The notes under the pieces were generated by a model. The model did no database searches and had not been told where the DNA came from. It saw nothing but the letters and a program-made list of their open reading frames with translations. A DNA stretch of 64,000 nt from an uncultured Pelagibacteraceae bacterium (GTDB lineage: Bacteria; Pseudomonadota; Alphaproteobacteria; Pelagibacterales; AG-422-B15). Where the stretch lies: positions 68,492-132,491 of the forward strand of contig CACCAS010000003.1 of the NCBI GenBank assembly GCA_902544065.1, given 5' to 3'. The translations under genes were made by a program, and so were the position numbers. Numbering within the stretch: position 1 is the stretch's first letter; every line of letters begins with the position of its first letter. Below are positions 38,653 to 47,898 of this stretch, in pieces.

Positions 38653-39885
38653 ATGAATAATTATTCTTCATTAATCTCAATAGAAGAAGTTAGTCAAATA
38701 TTTAGAATATTTGAAGGTTTTCAAAAGAACAGCATTTTTCTGGTAGGTGGCTGTATCAGAGATTCAATTTTGCGAAAAGATGTTACTGATATTGACTTTG
38801 CAACATCTCTGAATCCCGATGAAACAACCAACTTGCTCCTACAAAATAATATTCAGTTTGTGGATGTAGGTAAGAAATATGGTACTGTCACAGCGATTAT
38901 AAATCAGAAAAAATATGAGATTACATCTTTTAGAAAAGATATCTCAACTGATGGTAGACATGCAACGGTTACATTTACTAGTAATATGAAGGAAGATGCT
39001 CAAAGAAGAGATTTTACGTTTAATGCACTATATGTCGATTGTGATGGAGAAATATTTGATTTCTATAATGGTCAAGAGGATTTGAAGAGAGGAAATGTTA
39101 TTTTTATTGGAGAACCAAATGAAAGAATTAAGGAAGATTATCTTAGGATTCTTCGATACTTTCGCTTCCTCGCACTTTTTGAAAAAAGTGATATTGACTC
39201 TAACTTGCAAAAAGTCTTTACGGCCAATCATGCGCACTTAGCAAGTATCTCTAATGAACGGAAATGGTACGAATTTAAAGAAATTTTGAAATTAAAATCA
39301 CCTCATAATTCACTTCATATGATGGAGAGTGTAGGAATATTGAAAACTCATTTTGAAGGAGCCTTACTAGATGAAAATTTTAAAAATTTAATCGAAATTG
39401 AATCAAGAATCGGTGCCGCTCCCAATCCAATAATCAGGTTAAGCACACTTATCGGAAATTCACTTGAAAAAACGAACCATTTTATAAATGCTTTCCCGCT
39501 TTCCAAGGCGGATTCAACAGAGTTACTGAAATTATCAAGCTTAAATAAAAAAATTGTTTCATACCTCTCAATGAAAGAAGTTCGTTATTTATTGTATAAG
39601 CTTGGCAAAACTGAGTTTCAAAATCAAATAATCATAAATTGGTCCCGAGATACTCAAAATAAGAACGAAGTTAATTGGAGATCTTTATATGAAGTAGCAA
39701 ATAATTGGACCAAACCCAATTTTGAAATCTCATCCAAAGATGTTATTAACATGGGTATAGAACAAGGACCAATGGTTGGAAGAATTATGTCAGAACTTGA
39801 AGATTGGTGGGCAGAAAATGACTTTATCGATGATAAGTTTTCTCTAATAGAGCGCTTGAAAGCTATTGTTCAGGCTCAAAAGTAA
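38653..39885 (+). CDS. cca: tRNA nucleotidyltransferase (CCA-adding)
   Basis: Class II nucleotidyltransferase that adds or repairs the tRNA 3' CCA. It has FLVGGCIRDSILRKDVTDIDFAT with the catalytic Asp pair, then RRDFTFNALYVD and IKEDYLRILRYFRF. 410 aa. Both tRNA sequences in the window already encode CCA, so repair may be its main task here; a poly(A) polymerase role cannot be excluded. Confidence 0.93.
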   Translation: MNNYSSLISIEEVSQIFRIFEGFQKNSIFLVGGCIRDSILRKDVTDIDFATSLNPDETTNLLLQNNIQFVDVGKKYGTVTAIINQKKYEITSFRKDISTDGRHATVTFTSNMKEDAQRRDFTFNALYVDCDGEIFDFYNGQEDLKRGNVIFIGEPNERIKEDYLRILRYFRFLALFEKSDIDSNLQKVFTANHAHLASISNERKWYEFKEILKLKSPHNSLHMMESVGILKTHFEGALLDENFKNLIEIESRIGAAPNPIIRLSTLIGNSLEKTNHFINAFPLSKADSTELLKLSSLNKKIVSYLSMKEVRYLLYKLGKTEFQNQIIINWSRDTQNKNEVNWRSLYEVANNWTKPNFEISSKDVINMGIEQGPMVGRIMSELEDWWAENDFIDDKFSLIERLKAIVQAQK

Positions 39886-39893
39886 AAAATTGT

Positions 39894-40373
39894 TTATTTG
39901 AATTCAATTTTTTTAATATCGTAATTTTTTTCACCTTTTGGCGTTGTTACGGTAACAAAATCTCCTTTTTCTTTTCCAATCAGCGCTCTTGCAACAGGTG
40001 ACTTATAGGACAATAAGCCTGACTCGATATCTGCTTCATCATCGCCAACAATTTGGAATTTGGTCTTAGACTCATCATCTAAATCAGATAGTTCAACGGT
40101 TGCACCAAAAACAATTGTCTTTTGATTTTTTGGAATATTATCAAGATCTATTATTTCAGCATTTGAAAGCATCAGTTGAATTTCTTGAATACGTCCTTCA
40201 ATATGCCCTTGCTCTTCCTTGGCTGCATGATACTCAGCATTTTCTTTTAAGTCACCATGCTCCCTTGCTTCAGCTATGGCCTGAATAACCTTTTGACGCT
40301 TATTGTTAATAAGATCATTCAATTCATCTTGAAGTTTTTTTACACCTTTTACCGTAATTGGTTCAGTTTCCAT
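39894..40373 (-). CDS. greA: Transcription elongation factor GreA
   Basis: Rescues backtracked RNA polymerase by stimulating transcript cleavage. The N-terminal coiled coil carries the acidic tip (HGDLKENAEYHAAKEEQG), and the C-terminal FKBP-like domain ends in SPVARALIGKEKGDFV. 159 aa is normal. It lies 6 bp after hemF in the trmL-hemF-greA run and 8 bp from the convergent cca stop. Confidence 0.97.
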   Translation of the reverse strand: METEPITVKGVKKLQDELNDLINNKRQKVIQAIAEAREHGDLKENAEYHAAKEEQGHIEGRIQEIQLMLSNAEIIDLDNIPKNQKTIVFGATVELSDLDDESKTKFQIVGDDEADIESGLLSYKSPVARALIGKEKGDFVTVTTPKGEKNYDIKKIEFK

Positions 40374-40379
40374 TTCAAT

Positions 40380-41183
40380 TTACTTCCACTTTGCGTTTGG
40401 TGGCATAGACATTAATATCGCATCAATATTACCGCCACTATTAAGACCAAATTTAGTTCCACGGTCGTATAAAAGATTATATTCTACATATCGGCCTCGC
40501 TTCAACAACTGAATTTCTTTCTGTTTTTTTGTAAATTTTTCAAACATTTTTCTACGAACAATTTCTTTTATAATTTCTACGAATGTTAATCCTATATCTT
40601 TAACAAAATTAAAATCATTATTCCAATCATCCATTTTATAATCAAAGAAAATACCACCGATACCTCTTATCTCTTTTCTATGCGGCATATAAAAGTACTC
40701 ATCGCACCATTTTTTATATTTAGGATAATAATTCTTACTGTGCTTATCACATGTATTTTTAAGTTTGGAGTGAAAGTTCTTTTTTAATATTTTGTCTTCT
40801 AAGCATGGTGTAGCGTCAATTCCTCCCCCAAACCAACTTTTGCTGGTAATAATATGTCGCGTATTAAAGTGCAGTGCAGGAACTTTTGGATTTACAGGGT
40901 GAAGTACCACAGAAACACCTGATGACCAGAAATTATTATTTCTTTTAGTACCGGGTATTTGCTTTGCAAAGTCTTTTGGAAATTTCCCAATAACATTTGA
41001 AAATGCGACACCACCTTTTTCAATTACATTACCTTTAATAATTCTATACTCTCCCTTTGACCATTTATTCTTTTTGAACTCAGCAATTGATCCATATTCT
41101 CTTTCAAGTTCAAGAACTGCATCACATATTAAATTTTGAAGTTCTATAAACCAGTCTTTACAAATCTTTTTATTATTTTTCAT
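40380..41183 (-). CDS. hemF: Aerobic coproporphyrinogen III oxidase
   Basis: Oxygen-dependent decarboxylation of coproporphyrinogen III in haem synthesis. Conserved blocks are seen: GGVAFSNV, SVVLHPVNPKVPALHFNTR, WFGGGIDATPC, GIGGIFFDY and GRYVEYNLLYDRGTKFGL. 267 aa is somewhat shorter than the roughly 300 aa usual, mostly at the N-terminus. It supplies haem for the two cytochrome complexes in this window. Confidence 0.96.
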   Translation of the reverse strand: MKNNKKICKDWFIELQNLICDAVLELEREYGSIAEFKKNKWSKGEYRIIKGNVIEKGGVAFSNVIGKFPKDFAKQIPGTKRNNNFWSSGVSVVLHPVNPKVPALHFNTRHIITSKSWFGGGIDATPCLEDKILKKNFHSKLKNTCDKHSKNYYPKYKKWCDEYFYMPHRKEIRGIGGIFFDYKMDDWNNDFNFVKDIGLTFVEIIKEIVRRKMFEKFTKKQKEIQLLKRGRYVEYNLLYDRGTKFGLNSGGNIDAILMSMPPNAKWK

Positions 41184-41184
41184 A

Positions 41185-41628
41185 CTAAATTGTTTTTAAC
41201 TGCCTTATGGCTTCCGAGATTACTATTGCAGACGATATGGCTACATTGAGTGATCTTGCACCTGCTTTCATGCTTATTTTAATAACCTCGTCTACTTCTT
41301 GATGAACGTATTCTGGCACACCCGCACTTTCTCTACCCACAATTAAATTGTCGGACTGATTAAAGTTATAATCATAATGAGATTTGCTTCCTTTTGTTGA
41401 AAGCAATATTTTTCTTCCATTTCTTTTTGTCATATAATCTGTCCAATCATCAAACTCACTTATCTTCACATTTTTTATATAGTCCATTGCAACACGATTT
41501 AGCGATTTTTCAGACAAAATAAATGATGCAGGATGAATAATATCGATATCCACATTAAAACATGAGCAAATGCGAATCATAGCACCAGTATTTTGAGGAA
41601 TATCAGGTTCAAATATCGCCAAATTCAA
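41185..41628 (-). CDS. trmL: tRNA (cytidine/uridine-34-2'-O)-methyltransferase TrmL
   Basis: SPOUT-fold methyltransferase acting on the wobble base of certain tRNA-Leu species. The knot motifs are FEPDIPQNTGAMIRI at the N-terminus, LIVGRESAGVPEYVH, and the C-terminal MKAGARSLNVAISSAIV. 147 aa fits TrmL, which lacks extra RNA-binding domains. It is divergent from petABC with 135 bp between. Confidence 0.94.
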   Translation of the reverse strand: MNLAIFEPDIPQNTGAMIRICSCFNVDIDIIHPASFILSEKSLNRVAMDYIKNVKISEFDDWTDYMTKRNGRKILLSTKGSKSHYDYNFNQSDNLIVGRESAGVPEYVHQEVDEVIKISMKAGARSLNVAISSAIVISEAIRQLKTI

Positions 41629-41664
41629 TTTAAAATTTATCCTTCTAGATTTTCAGAGAAATAT

Positions 41665-41679
41665 GCGTCATCTTGACCC
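41665..41679. promoter_or_regulatory. RegA/PrrA-like site upstream of petABC (one mismatch)
   Basis: GCGTC-ATCTT-GACCC differs from GCGNC-N5-GNCGC at one fixed base. It lies 54-68 bp before a likely -10 (TATATT, 41733-41738), a usual place for an activator. The same spacing is seen in the exact site before coxB. Inferred. Confidence 0.4.
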
Positions 41680-41694
41680 AATTTATCCATCAAT

Positions 41695-41729
41695 TGCTTA
41701 TTTTATTTCGCTTAAAAATGCTTATTTTA
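41695..41729. repeat. Direct repeats TGCTTATTTTA in the petABC promoter
   Basis: Exact 11-bp copies lie at 41695-41705 and 41719-41729 (24 bp apart), with a third GCTTA at 41710-41714 between them. They lie just upstream of the -10 and cover the -35 region, so they could be a regulator's binding sites. Function unknown. Confidence 0.45.
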
Positions 41730-41763
41730 GAGTATATTAGCAATCAAATATTGGGAAGATAAA

Positions 41764-42273
41764 TTGTCAGACAAGCCTGTTACAAGAAGAAATTTTTTGT
41801 ACATTACAACTGGAACATTTACTGCCGCTGGGGCTGCTTCATTAGTATGGCCTTTTGTAGATCAAATGAACCCAGATGCATCAGTAAAAGCACTGGCTTC
41901 TACGGAAGTAGACCTAAGACCTATTGCACCAGGCCAAAGTATTACGGTTTTGTGGAGAGGTAAGCCTGTTTTTATTAGAAGAAGAACACCTGAAGAGATA
42001 TCAGAAGCTAAAGCTGTATCTTTAGATGAATTACCGGATCCTCAAGATGACGCAGCTAGGGCTAAAAACCCAGAGTGGCTGGTAATGGTGGGAATATGTA
42101 CCCATTTGGGATGTATACCACTTGGTCAAAAGGGTGAATATAATGGTTGGTTCTGCCCATGTCATGGTTCACACTATGATACATCAGGAAGAATAAGAAA
42201 GGGTCCAGCCCCTACCAATTTGGAAATTCCTGACTATGTATTTCTTAATGATAACACTATTAAAATTGGATAA
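41764..42273 (+). CDS. petA: Ubiquinol-cytochrome c reductase Rieske iron-sulfur subunit
   Basis: Carries the 2Fe-2S cluster that takes the first electron from ubiquinol in the bc1 complex. Ligands: C112 and H114 (CTHLGC) and C131 and H134 (CPCHGSHY), with C117 and C133 forming the disulfide. The N-terminal helix (about 10-30) follows a twin-arginine-like TRRNFLYI, the usual Tat route for Rieske proteins. 169 aa is normal. The start is TTG; the preceding GGGAAGA is a modest Shine-Dalgarno. Confidence 0.97.
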   Translation: MSDKPVTRRNFLYITTGTFTAAGAASLVWPFVDQMNPDASVKALASTEVDLRPIAPGQSITVLWRGKPVFIRRRTPEEISEAKAVSLDELPDPQDDAARAKNPEWLVMVGICTHLGCIPLGQKGEYNGWFCPCHGSHYDTSGRIRKGPAPTNLEIPDYVFLNDNTIKIG

Positions 42274-42278
42274 AAAAC

Positions 42279-43532
42279 ATGAGCGATAATTACGTACCAA
42301 AGTCAGCAGTTGGAAAATGGTTTAATGAAAGGTTACCTTTACTTGATCTAATTTATGGACACTTAATGCCATACCCAACTCCAAAAAATTTAAACTATTT
42401 TTGGACGTTTGGTGGAATTTTGACGTTTTGCCTAGTCACACAAATTATAACCGGCTTAGTACTTGCTATGCACTATGTTGCTGATGCTGATTTAGCTTTT
42501 GCTAGTGTTGAACACATAATGCGTGATGTAAACTATGGTTGGCTATTAAGATATATACATGCAAATGGTGCATCTCTATTTTTTATGGCTGTCTACATCC
42601 ACATGGCCAGATCTATGTTTTATGGTTCTTATAAAGAACCACGAGAACTTATTTGGATTATAGGTGTATTTATATTTTTGCTTATGATCGCTACTGCATT
42701 TATGGGATACGTTTTACCTTGGGGTCAAATGAGTTTTTGGGGGGCTACTGTGATAACCAACCTATTCAGCGCAATACCAATTGTTGGGGAGTCAGTTACT
42801 AACTGGTTATGGGGTGGCTACGCTGTAGGCAGTCCATTGTTAACAAGGTTCTTTACATTACATTACTTAATGCCTTTTCTTATCTTTGCATTGGTAATTC
42901 TTCATGTTTGGGCCCTTCACGTACCAGGAAACAATAACCCTGAGGGGATCGATGTTGTTAAAGGGTCTCAAGATACAGTTCCATTTCATCCACACTACGT
43001 TGTGAAAGATTTATTTGCTCTTGTTGTATTTTTAATCATTTTTGCAGGGTTTGTATTTTTCGTACCAAACCTACTAGGACATACTGATAATTATATTCAA
43101 GCTAATCCACTTCAAACTCCAGAGCATATTGTTCCAGAGTGGTATTTTTTACCTTTCTACGCAATCTTAAGGGCTGTACCAGACAAACTAGGTGGAGTAA
43201 TATTGATGGTATCAGCTATAGCTATTCTTGCATTCTTGCCATGGCTAGATACATCAAAAGTAAGGTCAGCAAAATATAGACCTCTTTACAAACAGTTTGT
43301 ATGGCTTTTCTTTGCAAACACTATTTTTCTTGGTTACTTAGGAGCGCAAGTAGCAGATGGCATGTATTTAATTATGGGTAGAATTGCCACCGTATACTAC
43401 TTTGCTCACTTTATAATAATATTGCCATTACTAGGATATATAGAGAAAACCAAGCCTCTTCCCAAAAGCTTGAGTGAACCTGTTTTGTCAAAAGAGGAAA
43501 ATGAGATAATTGCCTCAGGAGCAACAACATAA
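42279..43532 (+). CDS. petB: Cytochrome b of the bc1 complex
   Basis: Membrane core with haems bL and bH and both quinone sites. The Qo-site motif PEWY is in [14 protein letters not shown], and haem-ligand helices include [16 protein letters not shown] with HM and [19 protein letters not shown]. 417 aa fits a full-length alphaproteobacterial cytochrome b. It follows petA by 5 bp. Confidence 0.97.
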   Translation: MSDNYVPKSAVGKWFNERLPLLDLIYGHLMPYPTPKNLNYFWTFGGILTFCLVTQIITGLVLAMHYVADADLAFASVEHIMRDVNYGWLLRYIHANGASLFFMAVYIHMARSMFYGSYKEPRELIWIIGVFIFLLMIATAFMGYVLPWGQMSFWGATVITNLFSAIPIVGESVTNWLWGGYAVGSPLLTRFFTLHYLMPFLIFALVILHVWALHVPGNNNPEGIDVVKGSQDTVPFHPHYVVKDLFALVVFLIIFAGFVFFVPNLLGHTDNYIQANPLQTPEHIVPEWYFLPFYAILRAVPDKLGGVILMVSAIAILAFLPWLDTSKVRSAKYRPLYKQFVWLFFANTIFLGYLGAQVADGMYLIMGRIATVYYFAHFIIILPLLGYIEKTKPLPKSLSEPVLSKEENEIIASGATT

Positions 43533-43536
43533 GTTA

Positions 43537-44310
43537 ATGCAATATTTATCAAAAATATTAATTTTAACTTTAATACATATTGGACTTTTTCAAATTAATG
43601 TTCAAGCAGCAGAAATGAAAGAGCCGTTGCATCCAGAATGGTCATTCGAGGGGCCATTAGGTAAGTTTGAGAGAGCTTCACTACAAAGAGGTTATCAGGT
43701 TTATACTGAAGTATGTTCTGGCTGCCACTCAATGGAATTATTGAGTTATAGAAACTTAATGGAAGAGGGTGGGCCTGAGTTTTCTGAGGCGCAGGTGAAA
43801 GCTATGGCAGCTGCATTTGAGGTAAAAGGCGCTCCAGACGAGTATGGCGACGTAGTTATGCGACCAGCTATTTTGTCAGATAAATTTGTTAGCCCCTATG
43901 AAAATGAACAGCAAGGAAGAGCGGCTAATGGTGGAGCATATCCTCCTGATTTATCTGTAATGGTTAAAGCAAGACATGGTGGAGCAGATTATGTTTATTC
44001 ATTACTGCTTGGATATGAAGATGCGCCTGAGGGCATGATTCTTGATGATGGTGTCTACTACAATATTTACGCAAAGGGGCAAAAGATTGCAATGCCGCAA
44101 CTACTTTCAGCCGATGCTGTTGAGTATAGTGACGGTACGGAAGCAACTCCTGAACAAATGGCTAGAGATGTGACTATGTTTTTGACATGGACAGCAGAAC
44201 CTAAATTGGAGGCTCGTAAGAGAATCGGTTTTAAAGTTATAACTTACCTATTAATACTCTCATTCTTGCTGTACTTCACGAATAAGCAAATTTGGAAAGA
44301 GTCACACTAG
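43537..44310 (+). CDS. petC: Cytochrome c1
   Basis: Membrane-anchored c-type cytochrome that passes electrons from the Rieske protein to soluble cytochrome c. Haem attachment is C60-x2-C63-H64 (EVCSGCHS), the distal Met ligand is likely in KIAMPQLL, and a C-terminal helix (about 228-246) anchors it. A signal peptide covers about 1-25. The frame is open from a TTG at 43510 inside petB; I prefer the ATG at 43537, which gives a normal signal peptide and about 257 aa. Confidence 0.95.
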   Translation: MQYLSKILILTLIHIGLFQINVQAAEMKEPLHPEWSFEGPLGKFERASLQRGYQVYTEVCSGCHSMELLSYRNLMEEGGPEFSEAQVKAMAAAFEVKGAPDEYGDVVMRPAILSDKFVSPYENEQQGRAANGGAYPPDLSVMVKARHGGADYVYSLLLGYEDAPEGMILDDGVYYNIYAKGQKIAMPQLLSADAVEYSDGTEATPEQMARDVTMFLTWTAEPKLEARKRIGFKVITYLLILSFLLYFTNKQIWKESH

Positions 44311-44311
44311 T

Positions 44312-44334
44312 ATAATGAGAAAAATACTCATTAT
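44312..44334 (+). terminator. Hairpin after petC, possible terminator
   Basis: ATAATGAG and CTCATTAT form a perfect 8-bp stem around a 7-base loop, 2 bp after the petC stop. A T-rich run follows only about 12-25 bases later, so it is not a textbook intrinsic terminator, but it is one of few gaps here with room for one. Confidence 0.45.
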
Positions 44335-44366
44335 TTCAATAATTTAATTTTTTTCTTTATAGTAGA

Positions 44367-44395
44367 TTGTCAGCATCGTTATCCACAAGTAGATA
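44367..44395 (+). promoter_or_regulatory. Promoter of the purine permease gene, with a DnaA-box match
   Basis: TTGTCA (44367-44372) and TAGATA (44390-44395) are 17 bp apart. The spacer contains TTATCCACA (44379-44387), identical to the consensus DnaA box. The box may be chance; roughly one match per window of this size and composition is expected. Confidence 0.5.
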
Positions 44396-44460
44396 AAATC
44401 TGTCTCGAAAACTATTTTTGATTATTATAAGATTTAAAGTTAACTAGATGGAGGAACTTA

Positions 44461-45753
44461 ATGTTAGAAAATATTTTTAAATTGAATGAAAATGGAACGA
44501 GCGTAAGAACAGAAATTCTTGCTGGGCTGGCTACATTTTTAACAATGGCTTATATCATTGTTGTTAACCCAGCAATTTTATCAACTGATGGTACAGGCAT
44601 GGATTTTGGTGGCGTATTTGTTGCAACCATAATCGCAGCTGTTGTTGGCTGTCTAGTTATGGGATTATGGGCTAATTGGCCAATAGCACTTGCGCCAGGA
44701 ATGGGACTAAATGCATTCTTTGCTTTCGGCGTTGTATTTGGAATGGGTTACACCTACCAGCAAGCACTTGCTGCAGTATTCGTTGCAGGTATTGCATTCC
44801 TCATATTATCTATAACACCTGCTCGTCAGTGGATTATTAATAGTATACCCGTTAGCATGAAATTTGGAGTGGGAGCTGGAATTGGATTGTTCCTTGCTAT
44901 CATCGGTCTAAAGAATGCAGGAATAGTTGTTGATAGCCCAGCTACTCTAGTGACGCTTGGTGATGTTGCATCGATGCCTGTTATGTTAGCTGCTGTTGGT
45001 TTTGGAATAATGGCAATATTAGATAAAAGAGGAATACCTGGTTCAATAATCATTGGTATTTTGGCAGTAAGTCTTATTGCATGGATCACAGGTGTGAGTG
45101 CAATTGACGGTGTAGTTGGATCTGTGCCACCAGCCGTGCATGCTTTCTCAATGGATTTTAGTTTATTAGCTACAGCTGGATTTATTGGTGTTGCCTTTGC
45201 TTTTCTTTTTGTCGATTTTTTTGATACCGCAGGAACACTAACTTCCGTAGCCAATCTAACTGGTAAAGTTGATAAAGAAGGAAATGTTGATGGCATTGGT
45301 AAAGCTGTCTTAGCAGACTCTGCGGCAACGACGGTTGGCGCTTTAGTGGGAACATCAAATACAACTTCTTACATTGAGTCAGGAGCGGGGATAAAAGAAG
45401 GCGGCAAAACTGGTCTTACAGCTGTGACTGTTGCAGTTTTATTTGCCATTTGTTTATTTTTAGCACCATTGGCTCAAAGCATTCCTGCATTTGCTACAGC
45501 TCCTGCATTAGTATTTGTTGCAACTTTCTTCCTTAGAAACTTGAAGGATATCGAATGGGATGATGTTACAGAATACGCACCAGCCGTGCTAGCTGCGATC
45601 TTAATGCCATTAACTTTCAGTATTGCTCATGGAATAGCATTAGGTTTTATTGCTTATGTGATAATAAAAGCCTTAAGTGGTAGACAATCAGATCTTAATG
45701 CTGGATCAATAGTAATAGGAGTGCTTTCGTTCTTATACTATATCTTCTTGTAA
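44461..45753 (+). CDS. NCS2-family purine permease (AzgA/PbuG type)
   Basis: Nucleobase importer, probably for guanine, hypoxanthine or adenine. The start LNENGTSVRTEILAGLATFLTMAYIIVVNP is the AzgA-like signature, with APGMGLNAFFAF and FLFVDFFDTAGTLTSVA as conserved transport segments; about 13 helices. 430 aa is normal. It has a very strong ribosome site (GGAGGA). It faces gpt with a 3-bp gap, which supports a purine-salvage pair (inference). Confidence 0.93.
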   Translation: MLENIFKLNENGTSVRTEILAGLATFLTMAYIIVVNPAILSTDGTGMDFGGVFVATIIAAVVGCLVMGLWANWPIALAPGMGLNAFFAFGVVFGMGYTYQQALAAVFVAGIAFLILSITPARQWIINSIPVSMKFGVGAGIGLFLAIIGLKNAGIVVDSPATLVTLGDVASMPVMLAAVGFGIMAILDKRGIPGSIIIGILAVSLIAWITGVSAIDGVVGSVPPAVHAFSMDFSLLATAGFIGVAFAFLFVDFFDTAGTLTSVANLTGKVDKEGNVDGIGKAVLADSAATTVGALVGTSNTTSYIESGAGIKEGGKTGLTAVTVAVLFAICLFLAPLAQSIPAFATAPALVFVATFFLRNLKDIEWDDVTEYAPAVLAAILMPLTFSIAHGIALGFIAYVIIKALSGRQSDLNAGSIVIGVLSFLYYIFL

Positions 45754-45756
45754 GAT

Positions 45757-46203
45757 TTAATGATTGGCTTTGTCTTCCTCATCCCAGGGGAAGACAGGCC
45801 AAGTTTCCTGTGTTATTTCTTCAACATACGTATTAGCTAACGGCAACCCTCGTGGCTTTGCATAAATTACTGCTAAATGCATATTAGGCATATATTCTTT
45901 TAGAGCTTTTGCTGTTCCACCTTTATCTACAATATCATCAATCACGAGAACTATTTCATCAGTTTTCGGAGCGCGATGGACAATCGCCTTTCCAGCCTCC
46001 CGATGAATGTAACTTTGTATAGATACGATATCCACGTCTTGTATGCCTAGAGTGTAAGCAACGACAGCAGCAGGTACAAAACCTCCCCTGGAGACAACAA
46101 CCATTTTATCGAAATTAATATTTTTACTTTTTATCAAGTGTCCAAGCTTTATGGCTTTATCATGCATTTCCTCATAAGTCGGGAATACTAATTTATGTTC
46201 CAT
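45757..46203 (-). CDS. gpt: Xanthine-guanine phosphoribosyltransferase
   Basis: Converts xanthine, guanine or hypoxanthine with PRPP to the nucleotide. The PRPP loop is VLVIDDIVDKGGTA, the N-terminal VVSRGGFVPAAVVAYTLGI matches Gpt, and the end ITQETWPVFPWD carries the Trp that stacks on the purine. 148 aa fits Gpt. prs, which makes PRPP, is 2.4 kb upstream on the same strand. Confidence 0.88.
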   Translation of the reverse strand: MEHKLVFPTYEEMHDKAIKLGHLIKSKNINFDKMVVVSRGGFVPAAVVAYTLGIQDVDIVSIQSYIHREAGKAIVHRAPKTDEIVLVIDDIVDKGGTAKALKEYMPNMHLAVIYAKPRGLPLANTYVEEITQETWPVFPWDEEDKANH

Positions 46204-46205
46204 AT

Positions 46206-47294
46206 TTAATTATTAAATAAAAAATGCATTACGTCACCATCTTGTACAGTATATTCTTTACCTTCGCTACGCATCTTTCCTTGTTCTTTTGCTTTTATTT
46301 CACCCATACATGCAATGTAATCATTATACGCAATAGTTTCAGCTCGAATAAACCCTTTTTCAAAATCAGTATGAATCTTTCCTGCAGCCTGTGGTGCTGT
46401 TGTACCCAATTCTATGGTCCATGCTCTTGTTTCTTGCTCACCTGCTGTAAAATAAGTAATTAAATTAAGTGTTTTGTAGCCACTACGAATGATTTTATTC
46501 AAACCCGACTCCTCTAATCCTAAGCTCTGTACATACTCCTTTTGATCTTCATCACTTAATGAAGAAATTTGAGACTCTATTTCGGCAGAGATAAGAATAA
46601 TTTCATTGTTAAAACTATTCTTAATTTTTTCTGTGAATTCATTCCCATCGATAATTGACTCTTCATTAACATTACATACATATATTGTTGGTTTAAACGT
46701 AATTAAATTAAATTCCGACGAATTTGATTTTATCTCAGCTAAATTTTCAATTGTAATTGCGGGTTCACCTTTCACAAGATGGTTTAGCAACTTTTCAGCT
46801 GCTGTGATTTTTATTTTTGCATCTTTATCGCCTTTTTTAGCTTGTTTTTCGAGACCAGATTTTAATTTTTCTAGAAGTTCAATATCGGATAAAACTAATT
46901 CAGTATTAATTGTCTCAATATCGTCCAAGGGATCAATTTTATTACTTACATGAGTGATATTGTCATCTTCAAAGCACCTAACTACGTGTATGATTGCATC
47001 AACTTCTCTTATATGTGATAAGAACTTATTTCCTAAACCTTCTCCCTTTGATGCACCTTTAACAAGTCCAGCAATATCAAAAAATGTCAGTGAGGTAGGT
47101 ATAGTTTTTTTAGATTTTGCTATTTCTGTTAAAGTATTAACTCTCTCATCAGGAACGATTACAGTTCCTTCATTAGGTTCTATTGTGCAAAAGGGATAGT
47201 TGGCGGCTTCAGCTGAAATTTTTTTGGTAAGAGCATTAAATAAAGTTGATTTTCCAACATTAGGTAGTCCAACAATTCCGCATTTAAATCCCAT
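46206..47294 (-). CDS. ychF: Ribosome-associated ATPase YchF/OLA1
   Basis: Obg-like GTPase-family protein that prefers ATP and binds ribosomes. The P-loop GLPNVGKSTLFNAL is near the N-terminus, then FFDIAGLVKGASKGEGLGNKFL, and the C-terminal TGS-like domain holds FFTAGEQETRAWTI. 362 aa is normal. It follows pth by 1 bp, the classic pth-ychF pair. Confidence 0.97.
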   Translation of the reverse strand: MGFKCGIVGLPNVGKSTLFNALTKKISAEAANYPFCTIEPNEGTVIVPDERVNTLTEIAKSKKTIPTSLTFFDIAGLVKGASKGEGLGNKFLSHIREVDAIIHVVRCFEDDNITHVSNKIDPLDDIETINTELVLSDIELLEKLKSGLEKQAKKGDKDAKIKITAAEKLLNHLVKGEPAITIENLAEIKSNSSEFNLITFKPTIYVCNVNEESIIDGNEFTEKIKNSFNNEIILISAEIESQISSLSDEDQKEYVQSLGLEESGLNKIIRSGYKTLNLITYFTAGEQETRAWTIELGTTAPQAAGKIHTDFEKGFIRAETIAYNDYIACMGEIKAKEQGKMRSEGKEYTVQDGDVMHFLFNN

Positions 47295-47295
47295 A

Positions 47296-47853
47296 TTATA
47301 ATTTAATATTATTTAAGAATTGAGATTTATTCTCTGATATCAGGAATTTTAAGTGCGATGAAATACTGATCTTTAATTGATCAACAATTTCCAACTCCTT
47401 TTTTTTAAAGTTGCCTAGAACATGCCTGTTAACCAATTCACGGCTTCCAGGGTGATCAATTCCAATCCTTACTCTATTATAATTTTTGCCTATACATGAG
47501 TCTATGGATTTTAATCCATTATGACCAGCGGGTGAGCCACCATTCTTGATTTTTACTTTTCCAAGAGAAATATCAAGGTCATCATGAAAAATATAAACTG
47601 AGTCTAAACTGAGTTTGTAAAAATTAACGAGTTTTGCAATACTGCCACCACATTCATTTATGTAATCGCATGACTTAAATGTGAGTATTTTTTTTCTACC
47701 GATAGAAAAAGTTGTTAAATCACCGTTGAATTTTTTTTCACTCTTAATAATTTCATTATTATCATTGATTTCATCAATAACAATGAATCCTATATTATGT
47801 CTATTTAAGGAATGTTTTTCACCAGGGTTTCCTAAACCAATTAGAGCAATCAT
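47296..47853 (-). CDS. pth: Peptidyl-tRNA hydrolase
   Basis: Frees tRNA from peptidyl-tRNA dropped by ribosomes. GLGNPGEKHSLNRHNIGFIV carries the catalytic His, HDDLDISLGKVKIK the catalytic Asp, and GSPAGHNGLKSID the substrate loop. 185 aa is normal. It lies between rplY and ychF, the standard order. Confidence 0.97.
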   Translation of the reverse strand: MIALIGLGNPGEKHSLNRHNIGFIVIDEINDNNEIIKSEKKFNGDLTTFSIGRKKILTFKSCDYINECGGSIAKLVNFYKLSLDSVYIFHDDLDISLGKVKIKNGGSPAGHNGLKSIDSCIGKNYNRVRIGIDHPGSRELVNRHVLGNFKKKELEIVDQLKISISSHLKFLISENKSQFLNNIKL

Positions 47854-47898
47854 ACGATTAAGAATATAGAAATTATGTATTAGTTGAAAGGTAAAGTA

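Noticed and set aside
43510-43536. TTG at 43510 as petC start
   Set aside because: It would add nine polar residues before a good signal peptide and overlap petB; the ATG at 43537 is simpler.
44379-44387. Replication origin around the DnaA box
   Set aside because: There is only one consensus box, no cluster of boxes, and none of the genes usually near alphaproteobacterial origins (dnaA, hemE, parAB).
44311-44460. Purine riboswitch before the purine permease gene
   Set aside because: I could not find the conserved three-way junction bases or paired loops. The leader after the likely promoter is only about 60 bases.
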